Part shown: piece after piece, positions 1 through 6,768 of the stretch | Position numbering within the stretch: position 1 is the first letter of the stretch | Layout of the letters: every line of letters begins with the position of its first letter | DNA from: Candidatus Omnitrophota bacterium | Lineage (GTDB): Bacteria > Omnitrophota > Gorgyraeia > Duberdicusellales > 4484-171 | NCBI GenBank assembly: GCA_016939345.1 | Contig: JAFGHG010000149.1 | Span: 1 to 7,614, forward strand | Reading direction: 5' to 3' | Length of the DNA stretch: 7,614 bases | The notes under the pieces: model-generated | What the model saw: only the letters and a program-made list of their open reading frames with translations | Told to the model about the DNA's origin: nothing | The model's database searches: none | Translations under genes and position numbers: made by a program

Positions 1-1342
1 AAGAATAATATGATTTTTTCGGCAGGCGCTGGTTTATGCCGTTTTCGACTCTTTCATCCAAGGCAACAACCCCGAACCACTCTTCATTCATATTCTTTTC
101 TCCCTTGACCTTGTTGTCAAAGTAGTAAGCACTTTGGGACCAACCAGCCTCGGTATTATGGACAGACCAGTCTTCGGTATATCCTTCGTTATGCTTCCAC
201 CATTCATCAGTCCACTCAAAGAGACATCCGCCAAAAACATTACCGGATTGATTACCGCTTAAGACAGTATTTTTATAGATGTCTTCCCATTGGGAAATTA
301 TGAAATCAGCCTGGATGTTCTGGACCTCGGTGTTGTTGTAGGAATCATATGAGTCGCTGCCGAATTCAGATACTAAAATCGGCTTATCAAAGGACCGGCG
401 TATTTTATCAAACAGGTCATAGAATTTTTTCCCTCTATAAAAGATAATGGCCAGAAGGTCAATATCAGGGCATTTGCTTCTAGCGATATTAAGATATTGC
501 TCTTCTCCGTTGCCTAAAGCCACGGGGTGGACGTTATCTATTTTTTTTATTTCTTTGGCTAGATCATTGACAAAGGCATAATATATTTCAGCTTTTTTTT
601 CTTTTTTCTTGGCCGGGTCTTCGATGAGTTCTATTTCCGGAGATGTCCAAAATCCAATCTGACCGGAAAAAGTATAGTTGTTTTCGTTTCCGAGAATCCA
701 CATCAGCAGGCCCTTCTCGTTTTTTAATGCAGATACCATTTTTAAAATTCTGTCCTTGGTCTTTTTTTGAAATTCTTTATCGGCGTAGTTAGCTCTTGGG
801 TAGTCCCATAAGCCAAGCCAGTCGCTCATTATCGTATAGATGCCGTAATTATCATACATATCGCGTATAAACTGGGCTACTAAAACCAGATCATCGCTTG
901 CAGAATAAATACGAACGCAGTTTATCCCGGCTTCCTTCATTAAGAGCCCGTCGATCAGCCAGGGCTTGTTTTCATCTTTGAAAAGGTCATAATTGTAGCC
1001 TTTTCCTATCGGCGTTGGGTTATAACCCATGCCTTTGACCATAAAAGGCTCATCATCCACATAAAGGATGTATCCGTCTTGATTATTTTTAACAATCTTG
1101 ATCTTTCTGCCGTATATTCCTTTGTAGGCAATGATCTTTTCGTTGCATTCAGACAAATCTTTTTGCAGATTAAGCACTTCAGCCTTATTCATCGCATTTT
1201 CATTTTGCAGTGATGTAAGTTCTTTCTTGGTAGAGCTTAGAAGATAAGCGAATAAAACTATCAAGATGACTAAAAGGCCCAGAATTACAGGCAGAGCTAA
1301 TTTAGGGATCTGTTTTTGGAGATTTTTTTTATTGTTTTTCAT
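1..1342 (-). CDS. Membrane-anchored GH2-like glycosidase (clan GH-A TIM barrel), C-terminus cut by window edge
   Basis: The frame is open from an ATG at 1342 to base 1 with no stop (447 codons). Seen: a Lys/Asn-rich N-terminus, one membrane helix at about residues 15-35, then a coiled coil at about 38-70 with regular a/d positions (L42, L45, V56, L59, L63, I70), then a catalytic domain from about 75. No signal-peptidase site is apparent, so it is probably an N-terminal anchor with the enzyme facing outward. The barrel carries LGNEN with putative acid/base E220, SEFG with putative nucleophile E326, and FEWTDEWWK at 375-383. These match E597, E687 and residues 735-743 of the 800-residue protein at 5040-2638, so the two are paralogues. 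The usual Asn in the strand-6 motif (N660 in the paralogue) is Ile here (AIIFYRG, I300), which may alter the active site. By comparison with the paralogue about ten residues are missing at the C-terminus. No good Shine-Dalgarno precedes the start; the next ATG (M51) lies after the helix, so 1342 is preferred. Substrate is unknown. Confidence 0.85.
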   Translation of the reverse strand, partial: MKNNKKNLQKQIPKLALPVILGLLVILIVLFAYLLSSTKKELTSLQNENAMNKAEVLNLQKDLSECNEKIIAYKGIYGRKIKIVKNNQDGYILYVDDEPFMVKGMGYNPTPIGKGYNYDLFKDENKPWLIDGLLMKEAGINCVRIYSASDDLVLVAQFIRDMYDNYGIYTIMSDWLGLWDYPRANYADKEFQKKTKDRILKMVSALKNEKGLLMWILGNENNYTFSGQIGFWTSPEIELIEDPAKKKEKKAEIYYAFVNDLAKEIKKIDNVHPVALGNGEEQYLNIARSKCPDIDLLAIIFYRGKKFYDLFDKIRRSFDKPILVSEFGSDSYDSYNNTEVQNIQADFIISQWEDIYKNTVLSGNQSGNVFGGCLFEWTDEWWKHNEGYTEDWSVHNTEAGWSQSAYYFDNKVKGEKNMNEEWFGVVALDERVENGINQRLPKKSYYS

Positions 1343-1356
1343 GTTCAAAGATAATT

Positions 1357-1396
1357 AGACCTACCCTCACCTTATAAGAAAGACAAGGGTAGGTCT
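1357..1396. terminator. Intergenic hairpin, possible terminator or attenuator
   Basis: A perfect 11-bp inverted repeat (AGACCTACCCT at 1357-1367, AGGGTAGGTCT at 1386-1396) with an 18-base loop lies between the stop of the tandem-domain gene and the ATG at 1342. Read on the minus strand, the stem is followed by TCTAATTATC, a poor U-tract. Read on the plus strand it is followed by TTTT. It may therefore act as a weak intrinsic terminator giving partial read-through, as an RNA 3'-end stabiliser for the upstream message, or as a structure affecting translation of the next gene, since its AGGT-like purines are locked in the stem 15-25 bases before that start. Which role applies is not decided by the sequence. 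Confidence 0.6.
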
Positions 1397-1415
1397 TTTA
1401 CTCAGAGTTAGATTG

Positions 1416-2606
1416 TCATTTTTCGTACTTGATTTCGTCGATGTAAAAAACAATACCTTCGGGGTCATTGACATCGATGTTTGTGGCCCAGGCAAAGCCG
1501 CCAATTATATAAGAAAGGTCTTTGCCTCTTAAATCTATTTCATACTGTTTCCATTCCTTGGTTAAAGATATCGGGCCAATACTGGAGCTGTCAGAATCAA
1601 TGTACTCACCGCTGGATATGCCGCCGATCTTGAATTCCTGTATGACTTCGTCTCCTTTGTCGCCGCGCGCCCAAAAGGTCAATTTTGATGCACCTTGCAG
1701 ATCATAACCGGCGCCGGGTATTGTTCCCCAGTTATTAGCCGGCTGTTGCCAGAAAATTCCAGCCCAGCGCGTACCGGAGTTGTTTTTGTATTCAAGACGC
1801 ATGCAGGTGTCGCCGCTGAAGGGATAGTTTTTCCAGTTGGTGTCAAGTTTTAAATCTCTGGCAGCAGAAGCAGGCATCCAGCCGCTGGGAATAAAATGGT
1901 TGTCCAATGAACCGCTGTCAGCATATACATAAAATGGCAGGCTGACGCCTGAGGCTTCTTTTTGCAGATCAGGATCGTTGACAAAGCGGATTTCATCCAG
2001 GTATACAGTCTGTTCTACGCCGGTATGGTCAGCATTAAAAATTATTGCCAGACCGCCGTTAACATTGGTAAGGTCTTTGTCAACAAGATTAATAGAATAT
2101 TCTTTCCAGTCAGATGTAAGGCGTATCGGTCCTATTTCTACATTTAATGTGTCAGGAAATTCCACCGGTTCGCCTGTTGTTCCGTTGGTAGTAATGCCTC
2201 CGACCTTGACTGTGGTCAATACTTCGCCGTCTTTCTCGCCTTTGGCCATAAAAACTAGCTTGTTAAAATCACTAAGGTCAAAGCCGCTGTCTTTAGAGCC
2301 CCAGTTGTTTTGTGAAGACTGCCAGTAAATACCTGCCCAGCCTTGATTTTGGCTTTTTTTGGCTGTATATGTTATTTTTATGGAAGTGGTGCCTCCTGCC
2401 TTTTCTTTAGTTTCCTGGTCGTTAAATTTCATGTCATTGACATCTCCCATCCAACCGCTGGGGATAAAATGGTTTCCAGGAGAATTTTTATCAGCATAGA
2501 TATAAAAATCTTCTGCTGCCTGGCAATTAGGGGCCAAAACCACTACTGCTCCAAGACATACAGCCAGACTGCATATCAAGGTGTTTAAAAATAGAATTTT
2601 ACGCAT
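1416..2606 (-). CDS. Exported protein of two tandem carbohydrate-binding-like beta-sandwich domains
   Basis: A 396-residue protein with a clear Sec signal peptide: MRK start, hydrophobic core at about 4-25, and a likely cleavage near A30 or A31. The Cys at 28 is not in a lipobox. The mature protein is almost wholly two homologous units, about residues 34-211 and 225-395. Each opens with FYxYAD and HFIPSGWM, has a WAGIxWQ....NNWG core (W90, W95, W102; W281, W286, W293), then a strand resembling KLxFxAxGxxxGEV, a GGI, an IGPIxLTxxWKxYxIxL segment, and a closing YxDEI. This pattern resembles galactose-binding-like or CBM11-like jelly rolls; conserved exposed-type aromatics suggest glycan binding. 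No catalytic motif or membrane anchor is seen. It sits 31 bases after one glycosidase and 73 bases before another, so it probably captures the same glycan outside the cytoplasm. Exact family and ligand are inferred. The start at 2606 is fixed by a strong ribosome binding site. Confidence 0.85.
   Translation of the reverse strand: MRKILFLNTLICSLAVCLGAVVVLAPNCQAAEDFYIYADKNSPGNHFIPSGWMGDVNDMKFNDQETKEKAGGTTSIKITYTAKKSQNQGWAGIYWQSSQNNWGSKDSGFDLSDFNKLVFMAKGEKDGEVLTTVKVGGITTNGTTGEPVEFPDTLNVEIGPIRLTSDWKEYSINLVDKDLTNVNGGLAIIFNADHTGVEQTVYLDEIRFVNDPDLQKEASGVSLPFYVYADSGSLDNHFIPSGWMPASAARDLKLDTNWKNYPFSGDTCMRLEYKNNSGTRWAGIFWQQPANNWGTIPGAGYDLQGASKLTFWARGDKGDEVIQEFKIGGISSGEYIDSDSSSIGPISLTKEWKQYEIDLRGKDLSYIIGGFAWATNIDVNDPEGIVFYIDEIKYEK
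1422..2507 (-). repeat. Internal gene duplication: two homologous domain-coding units
   Basis: The units span about 2507-1974 and 1934-1422, joined by a 13-residue linker. The protein copies share ordered motifs from the opening FYxYAD to the closing YxDEI, but the DNA has diverged, so the duplication is old and both copies appear to be under selection. The first copy has a longer insert after its GGI motif (about residues 140-155, TTNGTTGEPVEF region) than the second. Confidence 0.8.
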
Positions 2607-2611
2607 GAGAT

Positions 2612-2619
2612 ACCTCCTT
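2612..2619 (-). promoter_or_regulatory. Strong ribosome binding site for the tandem-domain gene
   Basis: On the minus strand AAGGAGGT ends five bases before the ATG at 2606. It is the best Shine-Dalgarno match in the window and suggests the binding protein is made in greater amount than its operon neighbours. It also settles the start codon. Confidence 0.85.
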
Positions 2620-2637
2620 TATTTGACTGCGTAATAT

Positions 2638-5040
2638 TTAATCATTCCAAAGACCCTTGTACGTAAAATAAGATTTTCTTAATTGCCTTAAAAAAGGTGA
2701 TTTACTTCCATCACCCTGGCCGCAAAGGCCCAGCCACTCTTCATGCATATATCCATCCTGAAAAGGACCAGCAAAAAGGCCTTCTCTATCGTGATGGCTG
2801 GGGTTATAAGCTTTCCACCATTCATCCATCCATTCAAAGACTACTCCGCCGATGGCATTGCCTGCCCCAAAACCGCAGGAATTATCCATTATGTTTAGCC
2901 AGCTGGCTTTATGGTATTCAGCTTGGTAATTTTCAGCTTCTTCGAAGGTAAATCCTTGTGAATAGGCTGGAACCCCATATTCAGTTATCAAAGCCGGTTT
3001 ATCGGCAACCCTCTTGACTTCATCCCAGACGTCAAGAAATCCATAATTGCCCCTGTAGGAATTGAGCCCGAATACATCAACGTCAGGGCAATTTTTGGCA
3101 AAAATGTCTAGAAACAATATATCGCCGGAAACAATAGCGACAGGCCTTTTTTGAGGATCTAAGGATTTAATATGTAATGCCGCCTCGTTAGCAAATTTGA
3201 AAAAGCTTTCGGGCTTCTTGTCAGCATTACACCCTAGTCCATAGACATTTTCATTGCCAATCAGCCACATCAAAACATAAGGCTCATCCTTATGTTCATT
3301 GACCATTTTCTCTAAACTCTTGAGCATGTTCTGCTTATGTAACTCATTGTCATAATCAGTGCCAGATTCCCATTCAGCATCGCTGCCCAAGGTATATTTT
3401 CCGAGAAAATCGCCTAAGAGTATATATATACCATATTTTTGGTGCATTTGTCGAAGAATTTCTTTATTTAATTCTACTGGCTGATGGTATAACCTGATTG
3501 CGTTTACCCCCATTTCTTTCATTAATTGAAGGTCGCCGGCTGTTTTTTCGTCTGAATCTTGACTATTATTTTTGTTTTTATCTACCCAGGATTCATATGG
3601 AGCGTCTATTAATCCATTATTGTTTGTATCTTGGAGAGACCAGTTGGCAAGGGTGCCATTATGAGGCGATTCTCCGACTCTTGAAGGAGCATAAGTCAGG
3701 GCTTTAAGGATCATGGGTTTGCCCTCAACCTGAAGCTGCCAGTCACCGCTTTGGAACTGGATCAATTTGATCTTTTCTTCGCCCCTTACTTGTTTTATTT
3801 CACCTTTATTTCGAGCAATTGTATTGTTAATTTTGGAAGGGATATTTTTGGCCTTTAGCTTATATAGCTTTCCGGGATTAACAATAAACTGGTCATTTCG
3901 GATGTCATTATCATAACCGTTAATCACCTCTATATCTGCATCTTCAAATGCTAATCCTAAATGAGGATTATTTTTAATAATATTTTCAAGCCTGTATTTG
4001 GCTACTTTACCGATATACCATGGGGTATGCCAGTAAGTCCAGCCGTAGCTGCGGGGATAATGGACAAGTATGGCATAGTAAGCTTTTATAGCATGCTCTG
4101 TATGATCGCTTTGTTCAAGTATCTGCGCAATATTAAAGAGCCTGACGCCAGGGCTTTCGGGTGCTTGAATCCACTTATAAAAGGCAGTGCTTAGATCTCG
4201 CTGGTGTATAATTTTCCAGTGGTCTATTTTGAAAAGATATTTTTTTACTTTTATATATTCAGGATTGAATTTTACAGAAGTTGTATTAGGATATATGCCT
4301 TCGCCTACAGCTTTAGCCAGGCCAATGGGGTCATTTATCTTATATGCATAATCCTTGGTCCCTAGGCCTTTAAATTCACCATACTTTTTATAATCAACAG
4401 GAAATTCACTTCCATTATCATAGAGCATTACCTTTTTTTCTTCATATACTTCATGAGGAGGTTCCCAGGGTTCATTGAGAATTTCACCAATTAGTTTTCG
4501 GGAAATATGAGCTATTTTATAATACCAGCCGTGTTCATCATAATGTTTTGCGTAAGGAAATTTTTTAATATTATCCCATAAAATCCTTACCGCTTCATCT
4601 TTAAGCTCTTGTTTACGCTCAAGATTCTCTTCTGCGCTTAAAGATTCGGCTTGATCACGCATAGTCTCTGCCTTGGTAAAATAGCAAAAGGCAACGACAT
4701 TCATTACTTTATAATCATCAACTTCATAATCTGAGGGAAAGTCCTTCAGTTTTGCGGCGATCAGATCAGCTTCTTTTGAAAAATTTGCAATACACTCATC
4801 GCAAAGTTTGTAAGCGGCTTCATATTCTTTCTGAGATCTTAGGATTTGTGCTTTTTTCCCGTATTCGCTTGGACTTTCGGCAAGCACTGTTAGAGCAGAG
4901 AGCAGAGAGAAGCCCGCCACCAAAAAATAAATCAAAGATTTAGGCGGGCGCGCCTTCGGTGCAAGAGTAGAGAGAAATATAGTTAAGAAAAAAAACCTAT
5001 TCTGACACCTGATGTTTTTTATTTGTGATCTGATCATCAT
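2638..5040 (-). CDS. Exported TPR-like plus GH2-like glycosidase with EF-hand-like calcium loops
   Basis: An 800-residue multidomain protein. The N-terminus has two hydrophobic stretches (about 16-27 and 36-54) with likely cleavage after VLA at residue 54. Residues about 56-365 are helical and TPR-like (for example 56-95 and 300-362), followed by a beta-rich linker to about 440. Two EF-hand-type loops follow: D471-x-N473-x-N475-G-x-I-D479, nearly canonical, and D487-x-N489-x-N491...D495..E498, with all main calcium positions filled. A clan GH-A barrel runs from about 500 to 790: MGVNAIRLYH at 510-519, IGNEN with putative acid/base E597, LNSYRG (N660), ITEYG with putative nucleophile E687, and FEWMDEWWK from 735. 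The layout fits GH2 TIM-barrel enzymes, though no full set of GH2 beta-sandwich domains is evident. It is a paralogue of the anchored enzyme at 1342-1. It overlaps the upstream permease by 4 bases (ATGA); a second in-frame ATG follows at 5037. It probably releases sugars taken up by the adjacent importer. Substrate is not determinable. Confidence 0.87.
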   Translation of the reverse strand: MMIRSQIKNIRCQNRFFFLTIFLSTLAPKARPPKSLIYFLVAGFSLLSALTVLAESPSEYGKKAQILRSQKEYEAAYKLCDECIANFSKEADLIAAKLKDFPSDYEVDDYKVMNVVAFCYFTKAETMRDQAESLSAEENLERKQELKDEAVRILWDNIKKFPYAKHYDEHGWYYKIAHISRKLIGEILNEPWEPPHEVYEEKKVMLYDNGSEFPVDYKKYGEFKGLGTKDYAYKINDPIGLAKAVGEGIYPNTTSVKFNPEYIKVKKYLFKIDHWKIIHQRDLSTAFYKWIQAPESPGVRLFNIAQILEQSDHTEHAIKAYYAILVHYPRSYGWTYWHTPWYIGKVAKYRLENIIKNNPHLGLAFEDADIEVINGYDNDIRNDQFIVNPGKLYKLKAKNIPSKINNTIARNKGEIKQVRGEEKIKLIQFQSGDWQLQVEGKPMILKALTYAPSRVGESPHNGTLANWSLQDTNNNGLIDAPYESWVDKNKNNSQDSDEKTAGDLQLMKEMGVNAIRLYHQPVELNKEILRQMHQKYGIYILLGDFLGKYTLGSDAEWESGTDYDNELHKQNMLKSLEKMVNEHKDEPYVLMWLIGNENVYGLGCNADKKPESFFKFANEAALHIKSLDPQKRPVAIVSGDILFLDIFAKNCPDVDVFGLNSYRGNYGFLDVWDEVKRVADKPALITEYGVPAYSQGFTFEEAENYQAEYHKASWLNIMDNSCGFGAGNAIGGVVFEWMDEWWKAYNPSHHDREGLFAGPFQDGYMHEEWLGLCGQGDGSKSPFLRQLRKSYFTYKGLWND
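4874..4977. repeat. GC-rich palindrome with flanking imperfect direct repeats inside the signal-peptide coding region
   Basis: The inverted repeat GCCCGCC (4912-4918) and GGCGGGC (4943-4949) encloses a 24-base AT-rich loop, and an 8-base palindrome GGCGCGCC lies at 4947-4954. On either side are related stretches: TTCGG...CAAG...TAGAG...AGAGAGAA at 4876-4911, and TTCGG..CAAG..TAGAGAGAAA at 4955-4977. In the protein this region gives two similar pieces, LSTLAPK and LSALTVLAES, that is, a doubled signal-peptide end. The GC content of the arms stands out from the AT-rich surroundings. It may be a small palindromic repeat element inserted in frame, or a local duplication. Confidence 0.5.
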
Positions 5041-5873
5041 CCTACCGTAGCTCCTGCGGTTAAACCTTTGATAAATTGTTTTTGCATCCTTATATATAAA
5101 AGAATAATGGGCAAAGCTGCCATAGTCAAAGCAGCCATTATAAGGGTATGCTGTGTTACCATCCTTCCGGTAAATTCCATCAGCCCGGCCTGAAGGGGCA
5201 TGAATTTATCTTCAGAAAATATCAATTTTGCCAGAACGAACTCGTTCCATACATTCAGGGCATTAAAAATTATCACTACTCCTAAAGCCGGCGAGATCAA
5301 GGGCAGCCCGACATGCCACCAGATTTGGATTTTGCTGCATCCGTCTATCCGGGCAGCATCTTCAAGGTCATGCGGTAATTGGTCAAAAAAAGTCTTTAAT
5401 AGATAAATGCTTATAGATAAACCGATATTGGTCATTGCCAGTATATAGCCGGCCCTGTTTAATAAACCGAATTGCTGAAGAAGCGCATATATCGGGACAA
5501 AGCCTGCAGGCAGAGGTATCATCATAGCTGCCAGAAACATAAAAAAAATAGCATTTCTTCCTGGAAATTTCAGGCGGGAAAAACCAAAGGCTGCAAGTGA
5601 AGAAACTAAGACTATAAAAATAACTGTTATGAAAGTGTAGGCAATGCTGTTTACCAGATACCTCCAGAATTCAGCTTCTACCAGGACTTCTTTGTAATTA
5701 CTTAAATCAAAAGACCGGGCCAGCCTTAGTCCTGAGTCCTGGTCGTATGCGTTCTGGGTCTTGAAAGAAACGTTTATCATCCAGAGAAAAGGGAATATGC
5801 AACTTAAAGCAACGCTTAGAAGGAATGTATGAAGGATCACAAGGGTGATTATTTTTTTAGTTTGGTAATACAC
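5037..5873 (-). CDS. ABC sugar-transport permease, MalG/UgpE type (CUT1 inner-membrane subunit)
   Basis: A 278-residue integral membrane protein with about six hydrophobic helices. Residues about 9-33 form the first helix, ending in FPFLWMINVSFK, typical of the MalG/UgpE/LacG group. The cytoplasmic EAA loop that contacts the ATPase is present as EDAARIDGCS...LPLISP, with D172-A-A---G178. The next segment (LNVWNEFVLAKLIF) matches the usual WNEF signature of this family. It would pair with the permease at 6768-5857 to form the channel for an oligosaccharide or similar solute; the ATPase is not in the window. The start codon is GTG at 5873, with GGGAG seven bases upstream, inside the end of the preceding gene, so the two frames overlap by 17 bases. 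Its TGA overlaps the next gene's ATG. Family assignment is firm; substrate is not. Confidence 0.95.
   Translation of the reverse strand: MYYQTKKIITLVILHTFLLSVALSCIFPFLWMINVSFKTQNAYDQDSGLRLARSFDLSNYKEVLVEAEFWRYLVNSIAYTFITVIFIVLVSSLAAFGFSRLKFPGRNAIFFMFLAAMMIPLPAGFVPIYALLQQFGLLNRAGYILAMTNIGLSISIYLLKTFFDQLPHDLEDAARIDGCSKIQIWWHVGLPLISPALGVVIIFNALNVWNEFVLAKLIFSEDKFMPLQAGLMEFTGRMVTQHTLIMAALTMAALPIILLYIRMQKQFIKGLTAGATVG
5041..5055 (-). promoter_or_regulatory. Ribosome binding site for the 800-residue glycosidase, inside the upstream permease gene
   Basis: On the minus strand AGGAG lies about ten bases before the ATG at 5040 and somewhat further from the second ATG at 5037. It falls in the last codons of the permease gene, in keeping with translational coupling through the ATGA overlap. 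The spacing slightly favours the first ATG. Confidence 0.6.
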
Positions 5874-5885
5874 CGTACTTCTCCC
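5857..5885 (-). promoter_or_regulatory. Overlap of the two permease genes with RBS and GTG start
   Basis: The minus strand reads AAGGGAG, seven bases, then GTG at 5873-5871. The same bases encode KYGVLPN and the TAA stop of the upstream permease at 5859-5857. The GTG start with a good ribosome binding site explains the 17-base overlap; no ATG lies nearby in frame. Confidence 0.75.
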
Positions 5886-6768
5886 TTACTTTTTTAGAGA
5901 TAAAAAACATAGAAAAAGATACAACAATCAGCATAAGCCCCAGTACTAATCCTTCAGCGCAGGCTAAGCCGGCCAGCTTGGTGCCTCCTTCTATATGCGA
6001 AAAGATTACCATGACCGGAACCGTTGTCTCGCCGGCTGCTCCGGCGTTAAGGGCGAGTATCATGGCAAAGGCTTGCATTGAGCCCAAGATAGTCAAAACT
6101 ATTACAAGAGTTATGACCGGCATAAGAAGGGGGACTGTGATTTTGCTGAATTGCTGCCAGGAACCAGCACCGTCTATTTTAGCAGCTTCATATAACTGTT
6201 CGGGTATTGTTTGTAAACCGGCAAAAAATATGACGAAAGCCCAGCCAAACCCTTTCCAACAATGAACAAGTGCTGTAACCAGCCTCACATATCCTCCGCC
6301 GATCCAGTTCTCTGTGGAATTAATTCCTGCAAAACCCAGTATGTTATTAAAAACATCTCTTCCCGGCGGGTCAGGGGCAAGCAGTTGCTTCATTAAAAGA
6401 CCGATGATAATTTCAGATAAAACAGGGAGGATGAAAAAAACCACTCTGTAGAATTTTTTAAGCCTTACTACTTTGTCCACTGCAAGGGCTAAAGCAAAAG
6501 CCAGAATATTCTGGAAGGTAAGAGCCCAGAATGTGATGTAGCCGCCGTTATACATTGATTTCCACCAATCTTTATCAGTCAGCACATCCTTGAAATTGGC
6601 TAATCCTACAAAGTATTCTTTTAGGCTGAATTTTTCGACCAGGTTATAATCGGTAAGGCTTAAAACAAAACTGAAAAAGAAAGGATAAATATAAAAAATG
6701 CCGAATATCAGCAAAGCCGGCAGGACAAAGGAAAAATTGATTAAGTTTTGCTTTAGCGTTCCAGTCAT
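5857..6768 (-). CDS. ABC sugar-transport permease, MalF/UgpA type (CUT1 inner-membrane subunit)
   Basis: A 303-residue membrane protein with about six hydrophobic segments (roughly 11-35, 76-98, 109-128, 162-187, 214-237 and 267-292). The opening FVLPALLIFGIFYIYPFF followed by SLTDYN is characteristic of the UgpA/MsmF-like subunits. The EAA motif is canonical: E194-A-A-K-I-D-G200, then WQQFSKITVPLLMP. It forms the channel with the next permease and takes solute from the binding protein coded just upstream. The ATG at 6768 overlaps the TGA of the binding-protein gene (ATGA); no strong Shine-Dalgarno is seen in the A-rich sequence before it, so translation probably relies on ribosomes finishing the previous gene. 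The 3' end overlaps the next permease by 17 bases. The ATPase partner is not in the window, as is common where a shared ATPase serves several importers. Confidence 0.95.
   Translation of the reverse strand: MTGTLKQNLINFSFVLPALLIFGIFYIYPFFFSFVLSLTDYNLVEKFSLKEYFVGLANFKDVLTDKDWWKSMYNGGYITFWALTFQNILAFALALAVDKVVRLKKFYRVVFFILPVLSEIIIGLLMKQLLAPDPPGRDVFNNILGFAGINSTENWIGGGYVRLVTALVHCWKGFGWAFVIFFAGLQTIPEQLYEAAKIDGAGSWQQFSKITVPLLMPVITLVIVLTILGSMQAFAMILALNAGAAGETTVPVMVIFSHIEGGTKLAGLACAEGLVLGLMLIVVSFSMFFISKKVREKYGVLPN

Noticed and set aside
2520..2530. Cys28 of the tandem-domain protein as a lipoprotein attachment site
   Set aside because: The preceding residues APN do not form a lipobox; cleavage by signal peptidase I after A30 or A31 fits better.
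1522..2588. Several plus-strand open frames of 60-116 codons opposite the tandem-domain gene
   Set aside because: They lie antisense to a well-supported gene, lack ribosome binding sites and recognisable domains, and their composition follows from the opposite strand.
3419..3433. TATATATATA run that could look like a promoter or replication element
   Set aside because: It encodes the conserved YGIYIL strand of the barrel and has no associated promoter partner box or repeats.
4984..5003. Run of eight A (T on the coding strand) near the start of the 800-residue gene, and similar runs at 594-601 and 1323-1330, as slippage or phase-variation sites
   Set aside because: All are in frame within intact genes of an AT-rich genome; no alternative frame of interest follows, so chance is the simpler explanation.
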